Source of the DNA: Prochlorococcus marinus XMU1404
Lineage (GTDB): Bacteria; Cyanobacteriota; Cyanobacteriia; PCC-6307; Cyanobiaceae
NCBI RefSeq assembly: GCF_017696175.1
Contig: NZ_JAAORE010000002.1
Coordinates: 372,001-436,000 of the forward strand
DNA length: 64,000 bases
Reading direction: 5' to 3'
In this document: positions 21,524 through 29,729 of the stretch, piece after piece
Numbering within the stretch: position 1 is the first letter of the stretch
Layout: each line of letters starts with the position of its first letter
The notes under the pieces: model-generated
What the model saw: only the letters and a program-made list of their open reading frames with translations
Database searches by the model: none
Told to the model about the DNA's origin: nothing
Position numbers and translations under genes: made by a program

Positions 21524-21653
21524 GATTTTATAAAAATGGTTACGTTTTGAGATCGGAATAATTTAATGAAATTATTTTTATTTTTCAGTATTTGCTGTTT
21601 TTATCTGTATAGTTACACAGAAATAATTTTTTATCTAGTTAAAAAATTCATTT

Positions 21654-22190
21654 ATGAATAATCCTCAAGAATCAGTTGATCATTCTAAAAGCAATGATTA
21701 CAGGACAATTGAGCAAACGATGGAAAAGCTTTCAGGCGGGACAAGAAGACTTGCAGCTCAACTTACAACTTCCGCAAGTTTGGACTCTTTGTGGAATGTT
21801 TTAACAGACTATGATCGACTAAATCTTTACATACCAAATTTACTTTCAAGCAAAAAAATATATCAAAAGAACAATAATGTTCACCTTAAACAAGTTGGGG
21901 CTCAGGATTTTCTTGGGATGAAATTTTCAGCTGAAGTAACTATTGATTTATTTGAAGATAAAGAGCTTGGCCTTTTAAAATTCAATTTGATTAAAGGTGA
22001 TTTCAGAAAATTTGAAGGAAGTTGGAAAATTCAGAATATTAAAGATACTTCAAAAAATTCATTAATTTACGATCTAACTGTTCAAGGTTTTCAGTGGATG
22101 CCTATAGGCATGATAGAGAAGAGGCTAAAAAAAGATCTTTCAGAAAATTTAATAGCTGTCGATAGACAAGCAAAAATCTCAATAAATTAG
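21654..22190 (+). CDS. SRPBCC (START/cyclase-dehydrase-like) family protein
   Basis: This 178-residue soluble protein has the SRPBCC helix-grip fold pattern. TTSASLDSLWNVLTDYDRLNLYIPNLL (residues 41-67) is the family opening and is followed by alternating beta strands with a C-terminal helix containing MIEKRLKKDL. Members bind hydrophobic ligands. Cyanobacterial and plastid members are annotated as polyketide cyclase/dehydrase-like, with no confirmed substrate. It stands alone between petH (divergent) and tRNA-Glu (convergent). Confidence 0.8.
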   Translation: MNNPQESVDHSKSNDYRTIEQTMEKLSGGTRRLAAQLTTSASLDSLWNVLTDYDRLNLYIPNLLSSKKIYQKNNNVHLKQVGAQDFLGMKFSAEVTIDLFEDKELGLLKFNLIKGDFRKFEGSWKIQNIKDTSKNSLIYDLTVQGFQWMPIGMIEKRLKKDLSENLIAVDRQAKISIN

Positions 22191-22207
22191 TTTAAATTTT
22201 TAATCGA

Positions 22208-22280
22208 TAGCCCCAAGGGGATTCGAACCCCTGTCGCCTCCGTGAAAGGGAGGTGTCCTAGGCCTCTAGACGATGGGGCC
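22208..22280 (-). tRNA. tRNA-Glu (UUC)
   Basis: On the minus strand 73 bases fold as a full cloverleaf. The acceptor arm GGCCCCA pairs with TGGGGCT (the first pair is G-U), the anticodon arm CTCCC/GGAG has loop CTTTCAC giving anticodon TTC, and the T-arm CAGGGGTTCGAATCCCC is intact. The discriminator base is A at 22208, and CCA is not encoded. Besides translation, charged tRNA-Glu is the substrate of glutamyl-tRNA reductase for chlorophyll and haem synthesis in cyanobacteria. Confidence 0.97.
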
Positions 22281-22322
22281 AGGAATTTAGCATAACAGCT
22301 TAATTAAAAATTAAGAGTAAGA

Positions 22323-23441
22323 CTAGCCTTTCGTCAAGTATTGTTGCTCTTTGTTTTGTCCTTGCCACACAGGGACGGTGAAATGGAAGCATGAACCTTC
22401 GCCTATTTCAGATACAACCCATATTCTTCCTCCATGTACTTGCACTATTCTCCTGCAAACAGATAACCCTATCCCAAATCCTGAAGTTCCTTCAGAAGTC
22501 TGTGGGAGCCTAACTCTATCAAGAAAAATTCTTTTTTGTTCACTTAAAGGGATACCAGCGCCTTTGTCACAAATTGTTATTTCTACCCATTGATTAGTTT
22601 TGTGTATCATTGTAATTTTTATAGATCCAGAGTCTTCAGAAAATTTAACAGCATTTTCAATTAAATTTAAAAACACTTGCCTCATTCTTCTTTGATCTGC
22701 AAATACACTTGGCAAATCAGATGGGATATCAGTATCAATCTGAATATTCCTTAATCTCCAGAATTTTTCTAGTTCGAGTATCACTTCAGCACTAATATTG
22801 CCTAAATCGATTTTCTGAGGATTGAATAGAGCTTCCCACTTTGTTGTTCCAACTTCTAAAAGGTCTTGAGATAAGAGTTCAATCTCTTCTAATCGTCTTT
22901 TTATCACTTCTTGCAATTTTGAAATATCTATTTGGCCAAGTTTTTGACTTTGAACAGCCAGAGTAGCTGCAGTCAATGGAGTTCTTAATTCATGCGCGAC
23001 CATTCTTAATAATCTTTCTTGAGATTCTATTCTTTTTGTTAGGGTTTCATTCTCTTGTCTTAAAACAAGAAGTTCGTCTTCTAGAAGAAATTCTTTTTGA
23101 GTTCTTATTGAATCGATTTTGGATGGTTGCAAGTTAATGCCTAGATTTTTTGTTAAACCTTCCTGTGTCCATCTTGGTAACCATTTCTGCAGCTGAGAGA
23201 AAATATTACTTCCTGCAAATATTTGCTTTGGAGATGGGCAAACCTTTATTAGAGCAGGAATTGCGACTAATCTATGTAATTCCAGTAATTCCGGCTGTTC
23301 AGTGGGCTCAGAAATCTGAAGAGATATCTGAAATTTACAATCATCTGACTCTAAATAAGCTATCACCGACTTGATATCACTACTAGAAAGTTGATTTCTA
23401 GCTGCCACCAGTATCAGTTTTAACTCTTTTTTATCATTCAA
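22323..23441 (-). CDS. sasA: circadian output sensor histidine kinase SasA
   Basis: This 372-residue kinase has no transmembrane segment. Residues 5-95 form a KaiB-like thioredoxin-fold sensor domain. They are followed by a coiled-coil DHp with the phospho-accepting His150 in [12 protein letters not shown], and an HATPase domain with [16 protein letters not shown] and [13 protein letters not shown]. SasA senses the KaiC state through its KaiB-like domain and phosphorylates the regulator RpaA. The start codon appears to be TTG (23439-23441), with no in-frame ATG nearby upstream. No kai gene is in this window. Confidence 0.93.
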   Translation of the reverse strand: MNDKKELKLILVAARNQLSSSDIKSVIAYLESDDCKFQISLQISEPTEQPELLELHRLVAIPALIKVCPSPKQIFAGSNIFSQLQKWLPRWTQEGLTKNLGINLQPSKIDSIRTQKEFLLEDELLVLRQENETLTKRIESQERLLRMVAHELRTPLTAATLAVQSQKLGQIDISKLQEVIKRRLEEIELLSQDLLEVGTTKWEALFNPQKIDLGNISAEVILELEKFWRLRNIQIDTDIPSDLPSVFADQRRMRQVFLNLIENAVKFSEDSGSIKITMIHKTNQWVEITICDKGAGIPLSEQKRIFLDRVRLPQTSEGTSGFGIGLSVCRRIVQVHGGRIWVVSEIGEGSCFHFTVPVWQGQNKEQQYLTKG

Positions 23442-23547
23442 ATGATTTGCCCTGAAGTGTTGAAAAGCTGTTAATCCTTATGAACACATTAAGATATTAT
23501 TTTTTATTCTACTAATAAGCTATGAAATAAATAAGACTTATTTATAT

Positions 23548-24090
23548 ATGGTTGTTATTAATCAAAATAAAAATCCAAATTTTGGAGAAAATAATTCTCC
23601 AGAAATTTGTTTAAATAGCAATTTAAAAAGATGGTTTTCGAGAAATATTGGTTCGTGGAAATCTAATAGAACTTATTTTCTTGATGAAACACAAAAAACT
23701 TATAATTTATGCATGAATATAAATATTCAAGCTCTCGAGAATAGGTCCGAGTGGGAGTCACACTACAAATTCACATGGTACCCAGAAAAAAATTATGAAT
23801 TTTTCTTGGAAAATCCACAATATAAAGAACGAGGAGAAATGCATGCATTCTTAAGAGGACACCAACTTATGAGGGAAAATTTTTATTTAAGTAATGATGA
23901 AGGGATTTCAAATATTAGGCAAGTCGATGAACATGAAATGATTTTTGAATCTTCTTATAAAGATTGGCATATTATTGAACATACAAGACTTGTAGATTTG
24001 GACAATTATAGATTTCGGGTAATATATTCATGGAACAAAAATAAGCTTAAAATAGTAGAGAATCATCATGAAATTAAAATTATTAAGTAA
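23548..24090 (+). CDS. putative CpeS/lipocalin-like protein, function uncertain
   Basis: This 180-residue soluble protein is rich in predicted beta strands. Its opening block FSRNIGSWKSNRTYFLDE (residues 30-47) resembles the N-terminal GxWxSxRT block of CpcS/CpeS-type phycobiliprotein lyases, and it ends in strands YRFRVIYSW and ENHHEIKII. A calycin-type barrel binding a bilin or other hydrophobic ligand is plausible, but similarity beyond the first block is weak by eye. It is divergent from sasA across 106 bases and is followed by the secreted protein at 24148. Confidence 0.6.
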   Translation: MVVINQNKNPNFGENNSPEICLNSNLKRWFSRNIGSWKSNRTYFLDETQKTYNLCMNINIQALENRSEWESHYKFTWYPEKNYEFFLENPQYKERGEMHAFLRGHQLMRENFYLSNDEGISNIRQVDEHEMIFESSYKDWHIIEHTRLVDLDNYRFRVIYSWNKNKLKIVENHHEIKIIK

Positions 24091-24147
24091 GAATTCTTGT
24101 AAATTATAAAGTAAAAATAAAAGTGTTATCTTAATTATTAGATTTAT

Positions 24148-24603
24148 ATGTTTATGGACACTATTTTTCAATCAAAAAAGTTCTTAAATTTATTAAATAT
24201 TTCTTTACTTTTTTACCTAGCCATCTGTGAAATAAATATTTTCAACAAAAGATTACATGCAAATACAAAACCTCAAGCTTCTCAGCAAGATGTCTTCTTG
24301 TATAAACAAATGGGTGCGTCTTATCTCTGCAAATCTATTAATGACAAAATAGATTTTGACTTCAACAAAGCTCTTGCAGTTTCAACATATACATTCGCAG
24401 AAGTTATTTTCTCAAAGCATGGTAATTTAATTCAAGAAGCCGGCAAAGAAAAATTAACTCCGGAAAAAGTACTTTATATCGGGGAGATTGAGATTCTTAA
24501 CAGCGCAATAAAAATTTGTCCTAAACAAATACCTAATGATGTTAAGAAAAGTTTTCAAGAAACTCTCAAGAAATTAAAAAAACAAACAAATAAAAAGAGA
24601 TGA
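24148..24603 (+). CDS. secreted or membrane-anchored small protein of unknown function
   Basis: This 151-residue protein has an N-terminal hydrophobic stretch at about residues 14-30 that could be a signal peptide or anchor. A mostly helical domain follows with two cysteines, one in ASYLCKS and one in AIKICPKQ near the C-terminus, which could form a disulphide outside the cytoplasm. The FAEVIFSKHGNLIQEAGKEKL segment looks conserved-type helical sequence, but I cannot assign a family. The tail is very basic (KKLKKQTNKKR). It is convergent with prs with 10 bases between. Confidence 0.65.
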   Translation: MFMDTIFQSKKFLNLLNISLLFYLAICEINIFNKRLHANTKPQASQQDVFLYKQMGASYLCKSINDKIDFDFNKALAVSTYTFAEVIFSKHGNLIQEAGKEKLTPEKVLYIGEIEILNSAIKICPKQIPNDVKKSFQETLKKLKKQTNKKR

Positions 24604-24613
24604 TTTCAGATAA

Positions 24614-25609
24614 TTATCTAAACATTGAGCTGACTGAACTCTCTTCATGAATTCTCCAAATAGCTTCACCTAACATATTTGCAACTGATAGAACCTTTAA
24701 CTGAGGAAAACTATCTTTAATTATAACGGGTATACTGTTAGTAACTATTACTTGCTCAAATAAATCTTTAGTACTTAATCTTTCATAAGATGGCGGAGAA
24801 AATACAGCATGTGAAGCGCAAGCAAATATTCTTTTAGCACCTTCTTGTTTTAATAGATTCGCTCCAGAACAAATTGTACCTCCAGTATCAATCATATCGT
24901 CTATTAGAATAGCTGTCTTACCTTTAACTTCTCCAATTACAGTTAAACTTTCAGCGACATTATGAGCTGCTCTTCTTTTATCAATTATTGCTAAAGGGGC
25001 ATCTTTCATTTGTTTAGCAAATGCTCTTGCTCTAGCAACTCCCCCAACATCAGGAGAGACAACAACAACTTCCTTTAAATTTAAAGTTTCTAAATAGTCA
25101 ATCAAAACCGGTGAGCCATAAATATGATCGCATGGAATGTCAAAATAACCTTGTATTTGAGCTGAATGCAAATCCATAGCAAGTACTCTATCGACCCCAG
25201 ATTTTTCTAGCAAATTAGCAGTAAGTTTTGCAGTTATGGACTCTCTCCCTGAAGTCTTTCTATCTGCCCTTGCATATCCAAAATAAGGGATCACGGCCGT
25301 TATTTGCCTAGCAGATGCCCTCTTACAAGCATCAACCATAATCATCAGCTCCATTAAACTATCGTTTACTGGAGCGCATGTAGGCTGTATTAAGAATACA
25401 TCGCAGCCTCTTATAGATTGCTGAATTTGAACATAAAGTTCTCCATCAGCAAATCTCTTAGATATTAAAGGTACATTTTCAATCCCTAAGTATGATGCAA
25501 TTTCTTCAGCTAATTTAGGATTCGTTGTTCCGCTTACCAGCCTTAATCTACTATTAGTAAGATTTAAGTTCGATTCTTTATTCTGCACTGCCGTGATAAA
25601 ACTTGTCAC
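24614..25609 (-). CDS. prs: ribose-phosphate pyrophosphokinase
   Basis: This 331-residue PRPP synthase has KRFADGELYVQIQQSIRG, PYFGYARADRK with the flexible ATP loop, the catalytic DLHSAQIQGYF region, VVSPDVGGVARARAFA, and the PRPP-binding loop AILIDDMIDTGGT. It makes PRPP for purines, pyrimidines, histidine, tryptophan and NAD. The start is a GTG at 25607-25609; there are about 15 residues before the family-typical LRLVSGTTNPKLAE. It is divergent from malQ across 254 bases that contain an imperfect inverted repeat. Confidence 0.96.
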   Translation of the reverse strand: MTSFITAVQNKESNLNLTNSRLRLVSGTTNPKLAEEIASYLGIENVPLISKRFADGELYVQIQQSIRGCDVFLIQPTCAPVNDSLMELMIMVDACKRASARQITAVIPYFGYARADRKTSGRESITAKLTANLLEKSGVDRVLAMDLHSAQIQGYFDIPCDHIYGSPVLIDYLETLNLKEVVVVSPDVGGVARARAFAKQMKDAPLAIIDKRRAAHNVAESLTVIGEVKGKTAILIDDMIDTGGTICSGANLLKQEGAKRIFACASHAVFSPPSYERLSTKDLFEQVIVTNSIPVIIKDSFPQLKVLSVANMLGEAIWRIHEESSVSSMFR

Positions 25610-25651
25610 GAAATTAGCACTATAAAACTATATCCTTATCGTAGTCGTTTA

Positions 25652-25697
25652 TGTGAATTTCGCAAAAGATAATGACTAGATCTTTTCAAAATTCACA
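25652..25697. repeat. imperfect inverted repeat in the prs-malQ spacer
   Basis: TGTGAATTT (25652-25660) pairs with AAATTCACA (25689-25697), and inside it AAAAGAT (25664-25670) pairs with ATCTTTT (25680-25686). A small internal bulge (CGC against CA) and a 9-base loop complete it, giving two stacked arms of 9 and 7 pairs. It sits 43-88 bases upstream of prs. It could be an operator or an RNA hairpin in the prs leader. No T run directly follows on the minus strand. Confidence 0.55.
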
Positions 25698-25863
25698 TCT
25701 TTTAAACAAAACGTCAAATTTAGTCAATGAACATCAGAATTTTTTTTAAATTCGTCTAAAAAACAATAAAATTATTATTTGTCAATTAATAAAAATTTGT
25801 ATATGTTTAGATTTGGAGAATTAAAAACAATTTAATTGTAAAGATTCAAAATATAATTTAAAC

Positions 25864-27384
25864 ATGTCTCTTCAAAAAGTTCTTCCAAATAAATCATTAG
25901 GCGTACTTATGCATCCTTCATGTATACCAGGAGGTAGATTATGTGGCACTTTTGGTAGAGGAGCTAAAGAATGGATAAAAAAGCTTCATAAGCATGGGAT
26001 CGAATACTGGCAATTTTTACCTCTTACACCAACCGACTCTACAGGCTCTCCATATAGTTCACCTTCAAGTTTTGCATTAAACCCATGGTTTCTCGATATA
26101 GATTATTTAATCGATAAAGGTTTTATCTTCATTTCTAATGTAGAAGAATTAGGAAAGACAAATCAGAATGAGAATCATTTTGATTTTGATCTTGCTGATG
26201 AATTAACAAACAAATTAGGTCAACTCCTTTTAAAAGGCTGGGGGTCACAATCTGAAGAGAGAAAAATAGATTTTCATAAATGGATTAGAAAGAATTCTTG
26301 GGTTGAAGATTATGCAACATTTATTGTTATTAGGGAGGAATTTAATATGTTGCCTTGGTGGCAATGGCCTAAAGAATTTAAAATAAAAAATAAAGAATTT
26401 CTAAAATCATGGATTAATACAAAAAGTGAAAAGGTACTTATTAAAAAATTAATACAGTGGCATTTAGATGAGCAATGGAGTGCTATCAAGAAATTTGCAA
26501 AATCATATAATGTCAAGTTAATTGGAGATCTGCCCTTTTATGTTTCTAGGGATAGCGCAGATGTATGGAGTAATAAATCACTTTTTTCAATTTTTAAAAA
26601 TGGAGATTTAATCTTTCAAAGTGGTGTACCTCCTGATTACTTTTCTTCAACAGGACAATTATGGGGAACTCCAACTTACTTTTGGTCTAAACATAAGAGT
26701 ACTAATTTCGATTGGTGGAGAAAAAGATTTAAGAGGCAATTTGAACTTGTGGACTTGTTGAGATTAGATCATTTCAGAGGTTTAGCTGGATACTGGAGAG
26801 TTAATGGCAATTCTAAAACAGCAATTTCGGGTAGATGGATAAACTCCCCAGGAAGAACACTATTAAATAAACTAAAAATTGATTTAGGGACTGACTTCCT
26901 ACCAATAATCGCGGAGGATCTAGGAGTAATAACACCTGACGTAGAAAAATTAAGGAAGAATTTTGAACTTCCAGGAATGAAAATATTACAGTTCGCTTTT
27001 GATGGAAACGAAGATAACCCATATTTACCTAACAATATTGAAGGAGAAAATTGGGTTGTTTATACAGGTACCCATGACAACTCTACTAGTATCACATGGT
27101 GGGAATGTTTAGAAAATAACGTCAAACAACGAATAAAAGATGAATATAAATTCTCCGAAAATCCTTCATGGAGTTTAATAAAAATTGGCATGGATACAAA
27201 GGCCAATCTCTTTATCGCTCCAATCCAAGATATTTTGTCTCTAGATGACTCAAGTAGATTAAACATTCCAGGGACTACAAAAAATAACTGGAAATGGAAG
27301 TTAAATAGACCCCTTGTAGAAATAGAAGACAACATAAAGAGATTTAGTGATCTTGGAAATAGTTTGGGGAGGACTAAGAGATAG
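25864..27384 (+). CDS. malQ: 4-alpha-glucanotransferase (amylomaltase)
   Basis: This 506-residue GH77 enzyme shows the family blocks: YWQFLPLTPTDSTGSPYSSPSSF near residues 42-65, IGDLPFYVSRDSADVW, the nucleophile region LLRLDHFRGLAGYW, the acid/base IIAEDLGVITPDV, and YTGTHDNSTSITWW. It transfers maltodextrin segments between glucans and works in glycogen breakdown. Together with the GH57 enzyme in this window it points to glycogen as the carbon store. Confidence 0.95.
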   Translation: MSLQKVLPNKSLGVLMHPSCIPGGRLCGTFGRGAKEWIKKLHKHGIEYWQFLPLTPTDSTGSPYSSPSSFALNPWFLDIDYLIDKGFIFISNVEELGKTNQNENHFDFDLADELTNKLGQLLLKGWGSQSEERKIDFHKWIRKNSWVEDYATFIVIREEFNMLPWWQWPKEFKIKNKEFLKSWINTKSEKVLIKKLIQWHLDEQWSAIKKFAKSYNVKLIGDLPFYVSRDSADVWSNKSLFSIFKNGDLIFQSGVPPDYFSSTGQLWGTPTYFWSKHKSTNFDWWRKRFKRQFELVDLLRLDHFRGLAGYWRVNGNSKTAISGRWINSPGRTLLNKLKIDLGTDFLPIIAEDLGVITPDVEKLRKNFELPGMKILQFAFDGNEDNPYLPNNIEGENWVVYTGTHDNSTSITWWECLENNVKQRIKDEYKFSENPSWSLIKIGMDTKANLFIAPIQDILSLDDSSRLNIPGTTKNNWKWKLNRPLVEIEDNIKRFSDLGNSLGRTKR

Positions 27385-27398
27385 GGACTTTTTGAAGT

Positions 27399-27893
27399 TT
27401 ATTTATCAATGATTTTGTTTTCAATATTTTGAATCTCTATAACATTTACATTCAAAATAAAATATCTCTTCAATATAAACACAGTTAGAATTAATATAAA
27501 AAAATACAAAAGGCTTCCCTGCCAAGTATTTATAATATCAAATTTGTTGAGAATAAAATCATTGTTTTCTTTCTTAGAAGTTTCTCTTTCTCTAATTGCT
27601 AATTTTTCTAATGTATTTTTTTTTAATCCTAAGCATTCCTCTAATTTGATTAATATTGATCTTATAAATGGATACTTTGGTCTAATATTTTTTTTATTGT
27701 TTTCAATAGAAATTATCGTTTGTTCAGGAATTTTTGAAATATTTGACAATTCTTGAATTGTTATATTTTTTTGAATTCTTGCTTCTTTTACTAATCTTGC
27801 GATTTCTCCATACTGATCAACTAATGCATGATTTACTTCGTTATCAATAACAGATTGTTTTTTAAATAAAAAAAGATTTTTAATAATATTCAT
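27399..27893 (-). CDS. RodZ-like helix-turn-helix protein with a C-terminal membrane segment
   Basis: In this 164-residue protein, residues 28-90 form an HTH_25-type domain (IARLVKEARIQKNITIQELSN, then IPEQTIISIENNKK and a conserved RPKYPFIRSILIKL turn) as in the cytoplasmic domain of RodZ. One transmembrane helix follows at about 127-146. The extracytoplasmic part is only about 18 residues, far shorter than in RodZ, so it resembles a truncated RodZ. In rod-shaped bacteria RodZ links MreB to the envelope; whether this protein binds DNA or a protein partner here is unknown. Confidence 0.75.
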   Translation of the reverse strand: MNIIKNLFLFKKQSVIDNEVNHALVDQYGEIARLVKEARIQKNITIQELSNISKIPEQTIISIENNKKNIRPKYPFIRSILIKLEECLGLKKNTLEKLAIRERETSKKENNDFILNKFDIINTWQGSLLYFFILILTVFILKRYFILNVNVIEIQNIENKIIDK

Positions 27894-28005
27894 TCCATAT
27901 CTCCAATTTCATTAATTATTTGACTAATCACTTTCAAAAGTAAGTAATATATTTAATTTTAATCCTTTTAAATTTATAAGTAAATTTATTGGAAGCGAAT
28001 AAAAA

Positions 28006-29697
28006 CTAAACTGGAGAAATAATTTTTTGAACTGCACTTTTTGCAATATTCAAAGGGCTAAATGTATCTCTAATTAAACTTAAAAGTTTTTTTGCATCAG
28101 TTAATTCAAATTTGTCATCTTTTATAAGGCTTAATAGAAGATTCTTCCGAACTTCTGATCCTTTATTACTGACAATTAACTTTAATCCAGCATTTGCGAC
28201 CGGGATGAGGTCTGAATTAATATTTTCAGAATCTTTAAATAATATATTTAATAAACTTTTTACCTTTTCTATTTGAATTCGACCTTTTTTATCAAAAACA
28301 ACTTCTAAAAGAATTTCTAGAATCTCCTCAGAATTATCAGTAAGTAATTTTTTAGCTATATAAGGATATGCAATTTTTAAAATTTTAAATTCAGGATCTA
28401 GTCTTAGTGCTAAACCCTCTTGACTAACAACTGCTCTTATTATTAGTGCAAACCTACTAGGCACTCTAAATGGATATGAGTACATAAGTTTTGAAAATTT
28501 ATCAGTTACATTTTTAAGATTAAAATTTCCGACTTCAGCTCCAAAAGATCCACCTAAAACTTCTTTTAATGGTTCAACAAGTTTTTGAAGATCTTGTTCT
28601 TTAGTTAAAAAACCTAATTTCTGAAAATCTTTTGCGAGCAGATAATATTCATCATTTATTATGTGAACAATAGCCTTAATGAGAGTGAGTCTATCCGAAT
28701 TTGTAATTGTATCCATCATTCCGAAATCTACATAAGCTAAATTTCCATAATCTGCATTTCCACCTTTAAGTGCAAACATATTCCCAGGGTGTGGGTCAGC
28801 ATGAAAATATCCATATTCAAATAATTGCTGAAGACCACTGATCACACAAGTTTTTATAAAAGATGAAGGTACTAAGTTATTTTCCTCCAATAAAACTCTG
28901 TCTCTTAACTTGACTCCATCAATCCAAGAGGTTGTAATAATTCTCTTTGATGAAAACTGTTTTTCTAATTTAGGGATAAACACATTTGGGTTATCTTTGA
29001 ATAAATTTGCAAACTTTAAAGCATTTTCACCCTCTTTTTCATAGTCAATTTCATCAAAAAGTGCCTTGCCGAATTCATCTATTATTTCTCCAATTCCAAC
29101 ACCAATATTTAATGGTAGAAATGGCGACAAAAAAGTTGTTAAAAACCTCAATATTACAACATCTCTTCTTATAAGAAAGTACAAATTTGGTCTTTGAACT
29201 TTTACAGCTACATAAGTATTATTTTTTGTTTTTGTTTTGTAAACCTGACCTAAGCTTGCTGAGGCAATAGGACTCTCAGGAAACTCATCAAATAATTCAT
29301 TAGGTGGTGCTCCAAGTTCCTCTTCAATAATTTTCAAAGCAATTTTGTGATCAAATGCTGGAAGATTATCCTGTAAGTTGGTAAGTTCTGTCAGCCAATC
29401 TTGTCTAAGAAGATCCGGTCTAGTTGAAAGAGCCTGACCTAATTTTATAAAACAAGGTCCTAAATCTGTTATTACATCAAAAAGATATTTTGAGAGATTT
29501 TTTTGTACATTTTTATTTTTACTGTTACCTTGAAAAAGTATTCTTAAAAAAAGAAAAACAAAAGTTAAAAGGATATATAAAACTCTTGGGATAAAAATCC
29601 ATGGTCTCAAAATCAACCAGATTAAGTCACCTTTTGCTGAGTATTGCGAATAAGACCTTGTCATTAAAGTTAAAAAATATCGAAGAAGGGTTCTCAA
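28006..29697 (-). CDS. ABC1/AarF/UbiB family atypical kinase
   Basis: This 563-residue protein has the ABC1K hallmarks: the family-specific FIKLGQALSTRPDLL (KxGQ motif), AVKVQRP with the ATP-binding lysine, the catalytic YFHADPHPGNMF, and the metal-binding DFGMMD. Two hydrophobic helices lie near residues 30-50. Cyanobacterial and plastid ABC1Ks regulate quinone, tocopherol and other isoprenoid metabolism and photoprotection. The longest frame starts at a TTG (29695-29697); the ATG at codon 13 is an alternative start. It is divergent from the PLP enzyme with 32 bases between. Confidence 0.9.
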   Translation of the reverse strand: MRTLLRYFLTLMTRSYSQYSAKGDLIWLILRPWIFIPRVLYILLTFVFLFLRILFQGNSKNKNVQKNLSKYLFDVITDLGPCFIKLGQALSTRPDLLRQDWLTELTNLQDNLPAFDHKIALKIIEEELGAPPNELFDEFPESPIASASLGQVYKTKTKNNTYVAVKVQRPNLYFLIRRDVVILRFLTTFLSPFLPLNIGVGIGEIIDEFGKALFDEIDYEKEGENALKFANLFKDNPNVFIPKLEKQFSSKRIITTSWIDGVKLRDRVLLEENNLVPSSFIKTCVISGLQQLFEYGYFHADPHPGNMFALKGGNADYGNLAYVDFGMMDTITNSDRLTLIKAIVHIINDEYYLLAKDFQKLGFLTKEQDLQKLVEPLKEVLGGSFGAEVGNFNLKNVTDKFSKLMYSYPFRVPSRFALIIRAVVSQEGLALRLDPEFKILKIAYPYIAKKLLTDNSEEILEILLEVVFDKKGRIQIEKVKSLLNILFKDSENINSDLIPVANAGLKLIVSNKGSEVRKNLLLSLIKDDKFELTDAKKLLSLIRDTFSPLNIAKSAVQKIISPV

Positions 29698-29729
29698 TTA
29701 GTCCATTCTATATATGTCAATAATACTTT

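Noticed and set aside
22299-22315. CTTAATT-AAA-AATTAAG inverted repeat between tRNA-Glu and sasA
   Set aside because: Pure AT apart from the closing pair and without a T run on the sasA strand, so it is too weak to call a terminator.
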